From CAVVNC01 sp963750015 (GTDB taxonomy: Bacteria; Desulfobacterota; Syntrophorhabdia; Syntrophorhabdales; WCHB1-27), in assembly GCA_963750015.1 (NCBI GenBank), contig CAVVPU010000134.1, forward strand, positions 10,477 through 74,476: 64,000 bases of DNA, written 5' to 3'. A model generated the notes under the pieces. That model searched no databases and was not told the DNA's origin. It was given only the letters and a program-made list of their open reading frames with translations. The number at the start of each line of letters is the position of its first letter. The stretch's first letter is position 1. This document shows, piece after piece, positions 17,013-25,661 of this stretch. The translations under genes were made by a program, and so were the position numbers.

Positions 17013-17579
17013 CTACTGCATGATTATGTCGGTAATGTAGACCGCTTGGAGATCGCCCCTCTTGAAAAAGTGATCCGCGCTGTCAAAGAGTTCCTTCTTC
17101 ATCTGGTCCCGGCCGGCCACATCCATGAAGGTCTCAGGGGCCTTCGAACCGAGCACGCCGATCATTGCATCTCTGATGGCAGGGGTCATCTTTTTCACGT
17201 CCTCAGTCGCCTTAGCGTCCCGCACCTGAAGGGCAATCGCCATCTTGACGAACCTGGAGGGACTCCCGGAAACGTTCATGACAAAGGGATCCAAGGAGAC
17301 AATAGGTCCGGCATCGGCCCTTACGTCATCTCTTCTGTCATCTCTTCTGTCATCTCTTCTGTCGTCCTTCCTGTCGTCTCTTCTGTCATCTCTCGCTTCA
17401 TCCCTGGAAGGCTTGCTCTGCGGATGGGCAGCCGTAATATTCTTGCCGTAGAAATAGTAGCCGGCTCCTCCGGCAAGAGCGGCGGCAACGATGACGATGA
17501 GAATCATCTTGAAGGAGCCCTTCTTCTTTGGAGGTGTTTTGGAACCCGCATTGCTTTCTTGGATTTCTTCTTCGGCCAT
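17013..17579 (-). CDS. fliL: Flagellar basal body-associated protein FliL
   Basis: A 188-residue single-pass membrane protein: a short cytoplasmic tail rich in Lys/Pro, a transmembrane helix (MILIVIVAAALAGGAGYYFY), and a periplasmic stomatin-like FliL domain (VSLDPFVMNVSG, RFVKMAIALQVRD). FliL rings support the stator. Between helix and domain lies an unusual highly charged linker of RRDD/RKDD units, encoded by repeated 12-base units at about 17325-17402. A ribosome-binding site (AAAGGAG) precedes the ATG, and a strong sigma-54 element lies upstream. Confidence 0.93.
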   Translation of the reverse strand: MAEEEIQESNAGSKTPPKKKGSFKMILIVIVAAALAGGAGYYFYGKNITAAHPQSKPSRDEARDDRRDDRKDDRRDDRRDDRRDDVRADAGPIVSLDPFVMNVSGSPSRFVKMAIALQVRDAKATEDVKKMTPAIRDAMIGVLGSKAPETFMDVAGRDQMKKELFDSADHFFKRGDLQAVYITDIIMQ

Positions 17580-17607
17580 ATTCTGCTCCTTTCAGTGGAG
17601 TGAGAAA

Positions 17608-17622
17608 GCAATATGTATGCCA
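17608..17622 (-). promoter_or_regulatory. Sigma-54 promoter of the fliL operon
   Basis: Minus-strand TGGCATACATATTGC followed by TTT matches TGGCAY-N6-TTGC with the exact GG-N10-GC spacing. The predicted start site is near 17596, leaving a ~17-base leader that contains the fliL ribosome-binding site. It opens the fliL-to-fliA and probably later genes after the flgE terminator. Confidence 0.75.
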
Positions 17623-17815
17623 GGGGGGAAAGTGACGGGAAGAACGGCTGAGAGCGGGGAAAAATGAGTTTATTGCCCTTAAAAGGGTGTGCCTGGAAGC
17701 ACCCTAAAGCGCGGCCGAGGACAACGATGCGTCAGCCGATTGACGGAAGTCGGGCGATCCGGACAGTTGGGAGAAGGGGCGGTCCTCGTAGGCTGCAGTC
17801 ATGGATGAAACACGA

Positions 17816-17846
17816 GAGCGGGAGTGCGCGCCGCGCACTCCCGCTC
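17816..17846 (-). terminator. Stem-loop terminator after flgE
   Basis: A perfect 13-bp inverted repeat (GAGCGGGAGTGCG / CGCACTCCCGCTC) with a 5-base loop starts 13 bases after the flgE stop. The downstream minus-strand sequence is only modestly T-rich (GTGTTTCATC). Its place between flgE and the sigma-54 promoter of fliL supports a transcription boundary. Confidence 0.65.
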
Positions 17847-17859
17847 ATGAATCGCTTTG

Positions 17860-19428
17860 TTACGTGGTCTTCATATTGATCAGGGACTGGAGGATCTCGT
17901 CGGTCGTGGTGATGACCTTGGAGTTGGCCTCATAGCCGCTCTGGGCGACTATCATTTCCGAGAACTGAGTGGCCAGGTCCACGTTCGATTCTTCAAGGGA
18001 GTTCGAATTGATCTGTCCCATGCCCCCCGATCCAGGTGCCGACGTATAGGCGACCCCCGACACGAGCGTTTCAGAGTAAAGGTTGCCGCCGTCCCTCTCC
18101 AACCCCTGGGGGTCGCTGAAGTTGGCGATGTCGAGCTGGTAGAGCTTCAGGATCTGTCCGTTATCGTACGTTCCCGAGATCACCCCGTTCTGGCTCACGC
18201 TGATGCTTTGAAGCACACCTGGCGGGTAGCCGTCCTGGCTCTGGTAGACCGTGTTCGAGGCTGAGGAATACTGTGTCGTTGCACCCTCTCCCGATGTTGA
18301 TCCCATGACAAGGTCTATTGTCTGCCCTGCCTGGGCGCCTGCGAAGTTGAAGGTCGTGGCCTGGGCGTTGCCGCCGGAAGTGAGGACGCCGTTGGAATTG
18401 AACGTGAGTATGCCGGACCCTCCCGCGGTGACGGTATCGGCGCTGTTTTGGGGTATGAGGCTCCACGACCACGTGGAGGTCTGAGAGGTGGGATCGTAGG
18501 CGTCCTTATGGAAATAGGTGGTCACCACATGGCCGGTGCCCAACGAATCATAGACGGTTATGGAAGACTGGTAGTTGGATGATGTCGAGGGTGACCCCGG
18601 GTTGAAGCCCGTCATGGTGAAATTTGTTGCAGTGCCTGTGGTGATTGTGGTGCCCAGGGTGAGGTTGAGGCCCGTGTCGACCGTATCGCCGCTGACTGAG
18701 TCTTTGCCCGTGACGTCCGCGACATCCCCGCCCCCGACAGGCACGGTAAGGTTAAGGACTTCGCCGGTGGGGAGGGTCAGGGTCGCGGCATAGGTGCTGG
18801 CCGTCACCGTGGCCCCCACGGTAAGGGTATAGACGCCGGCCGTAGGGTAGTCGCCGGTAGCGGCACCCGCGTTGGTCACTCCGCTGTTGCTCGATGTATA
18901 GGAGCCGACCCATGCGGAGCTGGCATCGAGGTTGACGACCATGTCGATCGACCCCGACGGCTTGGGATTGCTCGGCTGCTGGGAAATGACGATATTCCCG
19001 TCGACGCCGAAAGCGGTGCCCGTTGTCTGGTCTATGCCTTTCCCCTGAACGTAGTCGCCTGCGCTGTCGATCATGTTGCCGTTCTTATCGAGGGAAAAGC
19101 TGCCGACCCTCGTGTAGTAGGGGGTCTGGTCGGTCGCTTTCTTCACGATGAAGAACCCCTGCCCGCCTATGGCGAGGTCGGTCGAGGAGTTGGTCGTCTC
19201 GAAGGAGCCCTGAGAGAAATCGGTGGTCACCGACTCGAGGCCAGAGCCCCTGCCCACCTGGGATGTACCGCTTGCCCCGGTGATCGTCTGGTAAAGCACG
19301 TCCTCGAACTCGGCGGTCTGCGATTTGTAGCCGACCGTATTCACGTTCGATATGTTGTTGCTTATTACGTCGAGGGCGTCCGAGTTCGACAAAAGCCCGC
19401 TTATGCCTGAGTAGAGTGAACTGAGCAT
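17860..19428 (-). CDS. flgE: Flagellar hook protein FlgE
   Basis: A 522-residue hook protein. The N-terminus MLSSLYSGISGLLSNSDALD plus VISNNISNVNTVGYK and the C-terminus SNVDLATQFSEMIVAQSGYE are the conserved helices of the hook core. The middle (about 150-400) is a Ser/Thr/Gly-rich surface region typical of FlgE and contains the TVYDSLGTGHVVTTYFHKD D2-domain motif. It follows flgD by 17 bases, as usual for hook protein and hook cap. A terminator follows. Confidence 0.95.
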   Translation of the reverse strand: MLSSLYSGISGLLSNSDALDVISNNISNVNTVGYKSQTAEFEDVLYQTITGASGTSQVGRGSGLESVTTDFSQGSFETTNSSTDLAIGGQGFFIVKKATDQTPYYTRVGSFSLDKNGNMIDSAGDYVQGKGIDQTTGTAFGVDGNIVISQQPSNPKPSGSIDMVVNLDASSAWVGSYTSSNSGVTNAGAATGDYPTAGVYTLTVGATVTASTYAATLTLPTGEVLNLTVPVGGGDVADVTGKDSVSGDTVDTGLNLTLGTTITTGTATNFTMTGFNPGSPSTSSNYQSSITVYDSLGTGHVVTTYFHKDAYDPTSQTSTWSWSLIPQNSADTVTAGGSGILTFNSNGVLTSGGNAQATTFNFAGAQAGQTIDLVMGSTSGEGATTQYSSASNTVYQSQDGYPPGVLQSISVSQNGVISGTYDNGQILKLYQLDIANFSDPQGLERDGGNLYSETLVSGVAYTSAPGSGGMGQINSNSLEESNVDLATQFSEMIVAQSGYEANSKVITTTDEILQSLINMKTT

Positions 19429-19445
19429 GGTACCCTTTCGCCTCC

Positions 19446-20283
19446 TTATTTAATGATCTGCGTTACGTTGCCTGCTGAAATCGTCGAGCCGTCCGATGCC
19501 ACGAGGGAAGGTCCGGACGCGCCATTTTGGACGCCAGATATGAGCCGGTAAACATTGTAAGGACACGTCGTCGATACACCGTTCTTGGTAGCCGTGGCGC
19601 CCACAACCGTGTAGCTCCCGGTCGTGTCGCTATACACAGGCGATTGACTCGAGGTAAAGGTCTGCGTCGTCTGGTTGCCTGACGAATCTTTGAGCGTCAG
19701 GGTGAGAGAATCATAGGTCCCGGTCGGGGACAAAGCGACCTCGTCGCCTTCTGATATGGTCTGGTTGACCGTGTAAGGACAGGTCGTCGACACACCGTTC
19801 TTCGTCTGCGTGGCGCCCACGATCGTGTAGCTCCCAGTCGATATCGTTATAGACGGGAGTTTGACTCGAGCTGAAGGTCTTGGCGCTCGTGGTTCCTGAG
19901 GAATCCTTGAGGGTCAGGGTGAGAGAATCATAGCTCCCGGTCGGGGACAGGGTAACGGACTCTCCCTGCGAGACGGATGTGGTGCTCACCTGCATGTAAT
20001 CCCCTATGGACGATGTCCATTGCCCGACGGCCCCTGCCTGCATGGTAGCCGTGAGATTGCCGATGTCGGTGGCCATGCCTGTGATCGCCTGGACCGAAGT
20101 GAGCTCCGACATCTCGGTCACCATCTGGTTTGTGTCCGTGGGGTCAAGGGGGTTCTGGTTCTTGAGCTGGGTCATGAGAAGCTGCAGGAAGTTATTCTGA
20201 CTGAGCGTGTTCGTGCCGGAAGTACCTGAAGCGGAAGTGCTATTGGTCGCGGTGTTCGTCGAGCCTACTGCCTGCGTTGACAT
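19446..20283 (-). pseudogene. flgD: Hook-cap protein FlgD, frameshifted
   Basis: The N-terminal FlgD signature (LSQNNFLQLLMTQLKNQNP, DPTDTNQMVTEMSELTSVQA) is intact. The C-terminal part continues in another frame after about 19841-19844. One extra base there (minus-strand GATATCGACTGG where the duplicated copy reads GACACGACCGG) breaks the frame. Removing it restores NDTTGSYTIVGAT and an uninterrupted ~278-residue product. The region after residue ~95 holds two nearly identical copies of a ~72-residue FlgD Ig-like segment. FlgD is needed for hook assembly, so either this is a sequencing/assembly error, slippage, or the strain is hook-defective. Confidence 0.85.
19561..19950. repeat. 216-bp tandem duplication inside flgD
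   Basis: Two ~172-base stretches, 19561-19732 and 19777-19950, are highly similar and spaced about 216 bases apart (72 codons). They encode the same motif series: LSPTG(S/T)YDSLTLTLKDSSG, then FSSSQTPVYND or FTSSQSPVYSD, then TGSYT(I/V)VGAT and KNGVSTTCPY. The duplicate serves as an internal reference that exposes the extra base causing the flgD frameshift. Confidence 0.85.
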
Positions 20284-20294
20284 ATACGCCTCCT

Positions 20295-22118
20295 CTATAC
20301 GAGCATCTCGAGAACCTCGCCGAATCCCTCGTCCTCTTTGTGGGCGAAGGCGAAGGCCCTCTGGCGCTCGGTATCTCGTCTATCTTTTCCTTCATAGGTG
20401 TTGGAGGAGTTCGGATCGATCGTGACATTCGCGTGAATATCCTTCCCCTCCAGATTCTTTATGATCATATCCTTTTGCGACTGGAGCAGACTCGTTATCG
20501 CGTCGTGAGAGGCCCTTACCTCCACACTCACCGTTTGCCCAAGGTCTTTCATGCCGAGGATGAGGCTCCCTTCACTCCCTATGTCCAATTTTACTGTGAG
20601 GTCGTGAGAAACCGACTTCGTGCTGAACCGGTCAAGGACCTCTTGAAAGCGTTCGACTGCCGCACTTGTCACGTGCAGATCGGACAGCTTGCTGTCCTGC
20701 CCCTCTCGGCCGGAGGCAGCGGCATTAGGATCACTGCCCGCGAGGAGTCCGAGGTCTTCCCGCCCGGACGACTGCCCCTTCTCTCCCGTATCGCTCCGTG
20801 ATCCTTCTTTATCCTGGTCCTTTAGGAGCGGAGAAAGATCGTGTATTATTGTCGTCATTCCGGAGGCATTCTTCTTATCATCCACCTGACCCGGCGCCTC
20901 CGGGTTGTCCTGCAGGCCCGTTGTCACCGTGCCATCCGGTCCGCCTTGCGCTGCCCTGGCCGAAGGTTGTCCTATCGTCAAAATGAGCCCGGTGACCCTC
21001 TGCTGTTCCTCACCCGCGGGGGTCAGGCCGATTGACGGTCCGGACGATGCGGTACGCGCGGCGGTCTCGGATGCGGCCTTCCCCTCCCGGTCTGCGCGGT
21101 CGCCGACTTGGGACGACTCTTCCTTAAGGACCGTCTCTTTTGTCTGCCCCGTGCCAAGGACCCGGTGCAAGAGATCCTTACCTACGTGAGAAGTAAAACC
21201 ATCATCACTGCCGGAATTGGTATTGCTTTGCGCCCCCCGGTCTGCTGCGGCGCCGCTCAACCGCCCATCTTCTCCGATTTGCGAGGAATCGACCATTTGC
21301 AGGTATTCGGCCCCATAGGAAGGATTGGCAGAGGCTGCCCCCGCGCCGGCCCCGGTCGAGGCTCCCCGGTTTCCCGAAGAGGCACCCTCTCCGGTTCCGT
21401 CGGTGATCGCCTTCCCGTGAGTCGAAAAGGATAGACCTGTCCCTTCTCCCGTGGAGGTTTCGACCTGATTCTGGTCCTGGAGTGCAGCTTGAAGGCTGTG
21501 AAAGACAAGAAGGGCCAGCATCTCCAGGGTTCCTGTTCCAGAGGAATCGTCGGCCGCCTCCTTGTGGGAAGTTCCTTCTGAAGACGAGCCGCTGCCGCCG
21601 GAGGAAGCTGCCTTCCCGGAAGCGGCGTTCCCGGCGTCTCCTCCTGCATCGTTCAAGGCGTCGCTTGCCTGCGCCGGCGCGAAACCTTTTGTGCCTTCCT
21701 CCCTGTTCACGAGGGACGCAAAAAGCCGGAGCAAAAGGTCTTTTACTTGCTGCTCTGAGGTCGTATCCCTTTCCCCGTTGACGCCATTTTTATTTCCGAG
21801 ACCATTTCCGGACAGATTTTCAGCCTCTGTGGCGCCTCCCTTTTCACCAGCCATCGCTTCTACTGTCCGCAAAATAGCGCTCAGATCCGATACGTCAAGG
21901 GCAGGAAAAAGAGTGCCTGCAATTCCGGCAGGCCCATCCACCCCGCTCTGTTGCCCCCCGCTGTCTTCGGCTTCACTGGCGTTGCTCTTTGAGACGAGAT
22001 GCAGCACCGCGAGGAAGGAGGCTCCCCCCCCGGCGGCTGAAGCCGACGCCTTTCCTGAACCGGAAGCAGCTAAATCGACATTCGAAATCTGGATTAGGTT
22101 AGTCAACATGCTCTGCAT
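20295..22118 (-). CDS. fliK: Flagellar hook-length control protein FliK
   Basis: A 607-residue protein with a long disordered Ser/Gly/Ala/Glu-rich N-terminal two thirds and a C-terminal Flg_hook domain (about 480-570: RFQEVLDRFSTKS, VKLDIGSEGSLILGMKDLGQ, VSVEVRAS, LLQSQKDMIIKNLEGK). FliK is the secreted molecular ruler that triggers the FlhB export switch. It lies between fliJ and flgD, the classical order. The first ATG has no ribosome-binding site but follows a TGGCACG-type sigma-54 -24 element at the spacing expected of a leaderless mRNA; a second ATG lies three codons in. Confidence 0.88.
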   Translation of the reverse strand: MQSMLTNLIQISNVDLAASGSGKASASAAGGGASFLAVLHLVSKSNASEAEDSGGQQSGVDGPAGIAGTLFPALDVSDLSAILRTVEAMAGEKGGATEAENLSGNGLGNKNGVNGERDTTSEQQVKDLLLRLFASLVNREEGTKGFAPAQASDALNDAGGDAGNAASGKAASSGGSGSSSEGTSHKEAADDSSGTGTLEMLALLVFHSLQAALQDQNQVETSTGEGTGLSFSTHGKAITDGTGEGASSGNRGASTGAGAGAASANPSYGAEYLQMVDSSQIGEDGRLSGAAADRGAQSNTNSGSDDGFTSHVGKDLLHRVLGTGQTKETVLKEESSQVGDRADREGKAASETAARTASSGPSIGLTPAGEEQQRVTGLILTIGQPSARAAQGGPDGTVTTGLQDNPEAPGQVDDKKNASGMTTIIHDLSPLLKDQDKEGSRSDTGEKGQSSGREDLGLLAGSDPNAAASGREGQDSKLSDLHVTSAAVERFQEVLDRFSTKSVSHDLTVKLDIGSEGSLILGMKDLGQTVSVEVRASHDAITSLLQSQKDMIIKNLEGKDIHANVTIDPNSSNTYEGKDRRDTERQRAFAFAHKEDEGFGEVLEMLV

Positions 22119-22131
22119 GCAGCAGCTAATA

Positions 22132-22146
22132 ACAAGAAGCGTGCCA
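22132..22146 (-). promoter_or_regulatory. Candidate sigma-54 promoter of fliK
   Basis: The minus strand reads TGGCACGCTTCTTGT. The -24 half is a perfect TGGCACG and spacing is right, but the -12 GC is GT. Thirteen bases separate it from the fliK ATG, matching the arrangement at flgF and the sensor kinase gene. Confidence 0.4.
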
Positions 22147-22209
22147 CAAGCAAAAACTGCCTAATAACGCCATAAAATAGAAATTTTGGTGGTTAGGGAG
22201 GGGGTGAAG

Positions 22210-22245
22210 GGGGAAAATAATTCCCTGCGGGGAACAATTTTCCCC
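22210..22245. terminator. Stem-loop in the fliJ-fliK gap
   Basis: GGGGAAAAT..TTCCC / GGGGAA..ATTTTCCCC forms a long imperfect hairpin. The T-run (TCTTTTTT) lies on the plus-strand 3' side, so as an intrinsic terminator it would act on plus-strand antisense transcripts. On the minus strand it could still punctuate fliJ from fliK, consistent with a new promoter just downstream. Confidence 0.5.
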
Positions 22246-22256
22246 GGTCTTTTTTG

Positions 22257-22679
22257 TTACCTTTCCTGTGGACGCAGAGCGAGTTCGTCGAGCAACTTCT
22301 GTTCCTTTCTGTTTCGGACTTTTTCCATTGCCTTGCGAGCCCGGAATCGCAATTTCTCAAAAACCTTCAGCTCCATCTCGAGAGAAAGCAGGACTTTCCG
22401 CAGAAGGGCCGCCTTCCGTTCCCACTCTTCTTTCTCCTTGTGAAGCCGGTCTTTCTTCCAATCCAGATAGGCAAGGTGATCGGTCAGCATGGACAATTCT
22501 TTTCCCGTGAGGAGGCGGTTTGCCATTTCACCATAGACGCCGGCCGACTCCGCATCCACCCGGCCTATCTCTTCCACCACTGCCGCCTGCGACGCGAGAA
22601 CCAACTCCAGGTCTCTCTCTTTTTGCTCCAGCAGTTTTTCCTTGATCTCGATGAGTCTATTGAAGCGAAAATCAGACAT
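22257..22679 (-). CDS. fliJ: Flagellar export chaperone FliJ
   Basis: A 140-residue, highly charged, all-helical coiled-coil protein (RFNRLIEIKEKLLEQKERDL, LAYLDWKKDRLHKEKEEWER) with the size and position of FliJ. It overlaps the end of fliI by 8 bases. FliJ binds the FliI ring like a rotor stalk and links it to FlhA. Sequence conservation in this family is low, so context carries part of the call. Confidence 0.9.
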   Translation of the reverse strand: MSDFRFNRLIEIKEKLLEQKERDLELVLASQAAVVEEIGRVDAESAGVYGEMANRLLTGKELSMLTDHLAYLDWKKDRLHKEKEEWERKAALLRKVLLSLEMELKVFEKLRFRARKAMEKVRNRKEQKLLDELALRPQER

Positions 22680-24006
22680 AGAAGAGAATCTTCATGGCGT
22701 CCATGGCTTCTTCCAGAGTCGACCTGTCGTCGCTCTTCTGTCTGAGAAAAAGCTTGATCTTGTCTACCATGGAGACGGCATAATCTATCTTCTTGTTGCT
22801 GCCCGACACGTAGGCTCCGATATTGATCAGGTCCTCTGCCCTTTCGTATTCGGAAAGGACCTCGATTATCTTGCTCGAATACTCGATTTGCTCTGTTGAA
22901 ACGATGTCCTTCATGATCCTGCTTATGCTCTTGAGAATATCCACTGCCGGATAGTGGTTTTCGTTCGCGAGCTTCCGTGACAGGACGATGTGTCCGTCGA
23001 GAATAGACCTCGTCGCGTCTGCGATCGGGTCGTCCAGGTCATCCCCTTCGACGAGGACTGTATAGATGGCAGTCATGGTGCCGTCGCCCTCACCGTTTCC
23101 TGTTCTTTCAAGCAACTTGGCAAGGGAGAAGAATACGCTCGGCGTGTAGCCCTTCGTGGTAGGCGGTTCGCCTATGGAAAGGCCAATCTCCCTCTGGGCC
23201 ATGGAAAACCTTGTCAACGAGTCCATCAGTAACAGCACATCGTTGCCCCGATCCCTGAAATATTCTGCTATCGCTATCGTAAGAAAGGCAGCCCGAACGC
23301 GGATAAGAGGAGGCTGATCGGAGGTGGCCACGACGACGATCGAGTGGTTGATGCCTTCCCGAAGGTCCTTTTCTATGAACTCCCTGACCTCCCTTCCCCT
23401 CTCGCCGATAAGGCCTACTACATTCACCTTTGCTTCGGTGTGCCTGGCTATCATGCCGAGAAGGACGCTCTTCCCTACGCCCGACCCTGCAAAGATACCC
23501 ATCCTTTGCCCTTTCCCGCACGTGAGAAGACTGTTTATGCTCCGAACCCCCAGGTCGAGAGGCTCCTGGATACGCCGCTTCTTCATGGGGTTAATCGTAT
23601 CCCTGTAAATGGGTATCGTTTCCTTACAGTCGAAGAAAGGCCCCTTGTCGTCCATGGGCGCGCCCAGACCGTCTATGACGCGTCCGAGAAGCGCATCACC
23701 GACGGGCATGCAAGCCGTGCGCCTTTTCGAGAGAATCCGTGAGCCTATCCCTATGCCTCTCAAGTCTCCGAGGGGCATGAGCAGAGTGCGCCCATTGCGG
23801 AAACCGACAACTTCACCCGGAATAGGAGAAGGATCGCTGAGCGGGTATATGAGGGCGGCATCGCCTACGGAGGCGGGAGGTCCTTTCCCTTCGATCACGT
23901 AGCCCACGACCTGGTTCACCCTTCCATATGTTCTGTATGGATAGATTCCCTTGAGATATTCCCTGGTGCCTTGGACCCTTTCCTCAAGTTCCATGGTACC
24001 CGGCAA
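22672..24006 (-). CDS. fliI: Flagellum-specific export ATPase FliI
   Basis: A 444-residue F1-beta-like ATPase. Walker A is GIFAGSGVGKSVLLGMIAR; Walker B region is DVLLLMDSLTRFSMAQREIG; the family stretch GEPPTTKGYTPSVFFSLAKL is present. It forms a hexamer at the base of the export gate. It overlaps fliH by 23 bases upstream and fliJ by 8 bases downstream. Confidence 0.97.
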   Translation of the reverse strand: MPGTMELEERVQGTREYLKGIYPYRTYGRVNQVVGYVIEGKGPPASVGDAALIYPLSDPSPIPGEVVGFRNGRTLLMPLGDLRGIGIGSRILSKRRTACMPVGDALLGRVIDGLGAPMDDKGPFFDCKETIPIYRDTINPMKKRRIQEPLDLGVRSINSLLTCGKGQRMGIFAGSGVGKSVLLGMIARHTEAKVNVVGLIGERGREVREFIEKDLREGINHSIVVVATSDQPPLIRVRAAFLTIAIAEYFRDRGNDVLLLMDSLTRFSMAQREIGLSIGEPPTTKGYTPSVFFSLAKLLERTGNGEGDGTMTAIYTVLVEGDDLDDPIADATRSILDGHIVLSRKLANENHYPAVDILKSISRIMKDIVSTEQIEYSSKIIEVLSEYERAEDLINIGAYVSGSNKKIDYAVSMVDKIKLFLRQKSDDRSTLEEAMDAMKILFYV

Positions 24007-24667
24007 GTGCGTTTTTCAGCTCCTCGATCTGGACACTGATTCTCCCGTCTATGTCGCCCATGCTCGTCTCGATGATGAAGCCCGGTTCCCTGAGCGTGTC
24101 GTCGGCAACGATCTTGATGCGATCGGAGGCAACTCCTTCCACGTACTTCATATCTTCGCTCCTCGTTCTGATGAGCAACTCGTTCTTCTCCTCGCAGGCG
24201 TCGAGAGCCTTTCTGATCATGCCCGCCACAAGCTCTCTCTTCTCGGAACATTCCCTGAGCACAAGGGCTTCGGCGAAGACCAGGGCAAGGTCCGTGGCGA
24301 GACGCTCAAATCTCCGACTCAGCTCCCGCCTGAAAGAGGCCACCTCATCTATCTGCTTTTCGAGCCTCTTGGCTATCGATTCGACGCGGCGCAAGCCCAT
24401 TTCGTATCCTGCTTTCTCTCCTTGGGCATACGCATCCTCGAAAGCTTTTCTAGTTTGGTCCTCCAGGGAGGGTGTCGTCACCGGGGGCTCTATCGTCGTC
24501 TCCGGCTCCTGCGCCTCGGACTCCGGCTCCGGCTCCCGCTCCGGTGCGGCTTCTTCTAAGGCCTCAGGCTCTGTCTTTGAAAAAAGATCGACAAACTGCG
24601 CTCCCTCGCTCCATTCGCCGTCCGCCTCGAGGTCCTCAAGGGTGAAGGGCACGGAGGAGTTATACAA
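23984..24667 (-). CDS. fliH: Flagellar export ATPase regulator FliH
   Basis: A 227-residue protein with an acidic N-terminal region (repeated Glu-Pro: EPEPESEAQEPE), a long central coiled coil (about 95-160) and a C-terminal V-ATPase-E-like domain (IKIVADDTLREPGFIIETSM, GDIDGRISVQIEELK). FliH is the peripheral stalk that docks FliI to FliN. It lies between fliG (8-base overlap) and fliI. Confidence 0.93.
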   Translation of the reverse strand: MYNSSVPFTLEDLEADGEWSEGAQFVDLFSKTEPEALEEAAPEREPEPESEAQEPETTIEPPVTTPSLEDQTRKAFEDAYAQGEKAGYEMGLRRVESIAKRLEKQIDEVASFRRELSRRFERLATDLALVFAEALVLRECSEKRELVAGMIRKALDACEEKNELLIRTRSEDMKYVEGVASDRIKIVADDTLREPGFIIETSMGDIDGRISVQIEELKNALAGYHGT

Positions 24668-25661
24668 ATCGTTCGCCTCCCTTTGAAAGTATGATCTTCC
24701 CCTCTGCCTCGAGCTTCTTGGCGATCATCGCTATCTTCACTTGGGCGCGTTCGACGTCCGCTACCCTGACCGGCCCCATGGCTTCAAGGTCTTCTTTCAA
24801 CATGGCGCCGGCCCGCTCGGACATATTGTTGAAAATTTTCTCTTTGATGGTGTCGGAAGCCCCTTTCAAAGCAACGGCGACATCCTCCGAAGTGATCTCC
24901 TTCAAAAGAACCTGCATGCCTCTGTCGTCGACCTTCAGAAGGTCTTCGAAGGTAAACATGAGCTGTCTTATCCGCTCTGCAAGGGCCGGGTCTGCTTCCT
25001 CGATCTTATCGAGCAGCTCGCCCTCGAGCTTTCTGTCCATCTGGTTGAGGATGCTCGCCACCAGCTCCACACCGCCTATCTGCTTGCCTTCAGCCCCTCC
25101 GAACGACTCCAGTTGCTCCCTCAGGACGGTCTCCACTTCTTCGATGATCTTCTTATCGACCTTTTCCAGGTTTGCCATGCGCATGATGATTTCACGATGT
25201 ATCTTCTCAGGCAGATAGGTCACGAGATCGCAGGCCTTTTTGACACTCAGTATGGAAAGGACGAGGGCGATGGTCTGAGGATGCTCTCCACGGAGCACGT
25301 TTGCGAGGATGCGCGGGTCCGATGTCCTGAGAAACTCACCGGGCATGCCCTTTCTCGATTCCATGTTACCGAGGAATAGCTCGGCTTTTTCGCTGCCCAA
25401 ACTCTTTTCGATGAGCATCTTGAACCTGCCCTCGCCGCCGACGACGTTCTGTTTCCTTCCGTCGACTTTCTTGATGAACTCATCGTGCACCTTGGCGACG
25501 ACGTCATGCGGAATAAGACGCAACTTGGCTATTTCCTGGCCCACCGCCTCTATGTCTTCCTCTTCGAGATCCTTGATGATCTCTTTCGAAAGCTCTTCGT
25601 CCATGGTCAGCAGTAGAATGGCTGCCTTTCTTATTCCCGGGATTTCAGCGTTGCTATCCAC
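24660..25661 (-). CDS. fliG: Flagellar motor switch protein FliG
   Basis: A 333-residue FliG: N-terminal FliF-binding domain (IRKAAILLLTMDEELSKEII), middle domain with the EHPQTIALVLS motif, and C-terminal torque domain (FEDLLKVDDRGMQVLLKEI, LKGASDTIKEKIFNNMSERA). The charged residues that contact the stator are in the last third. It is directly adjacent to fliF. Confidence 0.97.
   Translation of the reverse strand: MDSNAEIPGIRKAAILLLTMDEELSKEIIKDLEEEDIEAVGQEIAKLRLIPHDVVAKVHDEFIKKVDGRKQNVVGGEGRFKMLIEKSLGSEKAELFLGNMESRKGMPGEFLRTSDPRILANVLRGEHPQTIALVLSILSVKKACDLVTYLPEKIHREIIMRMANLEKVDKKIIEEVETVLREQLESFGGAEGKQIGGVELVASILNQMDRKLEGELLDKIEEADPALAERIRQLMFTFEDLLKVDDRGMQVLLKEITSEDVAVALKGASDTIKEKIFNNMSERAGAMLKEDLEAMGPVRVADVERAQVKIAMIAKKLEAEGKIILSKGGERFV

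Noticed and set aside
20006..22164. Several plus-strand ORFs across flgD and fliK
   Set aside because: Low-complexity, GC-biased coding of fliK and the flgD duplication leave open antisense frames; no family resemblance.
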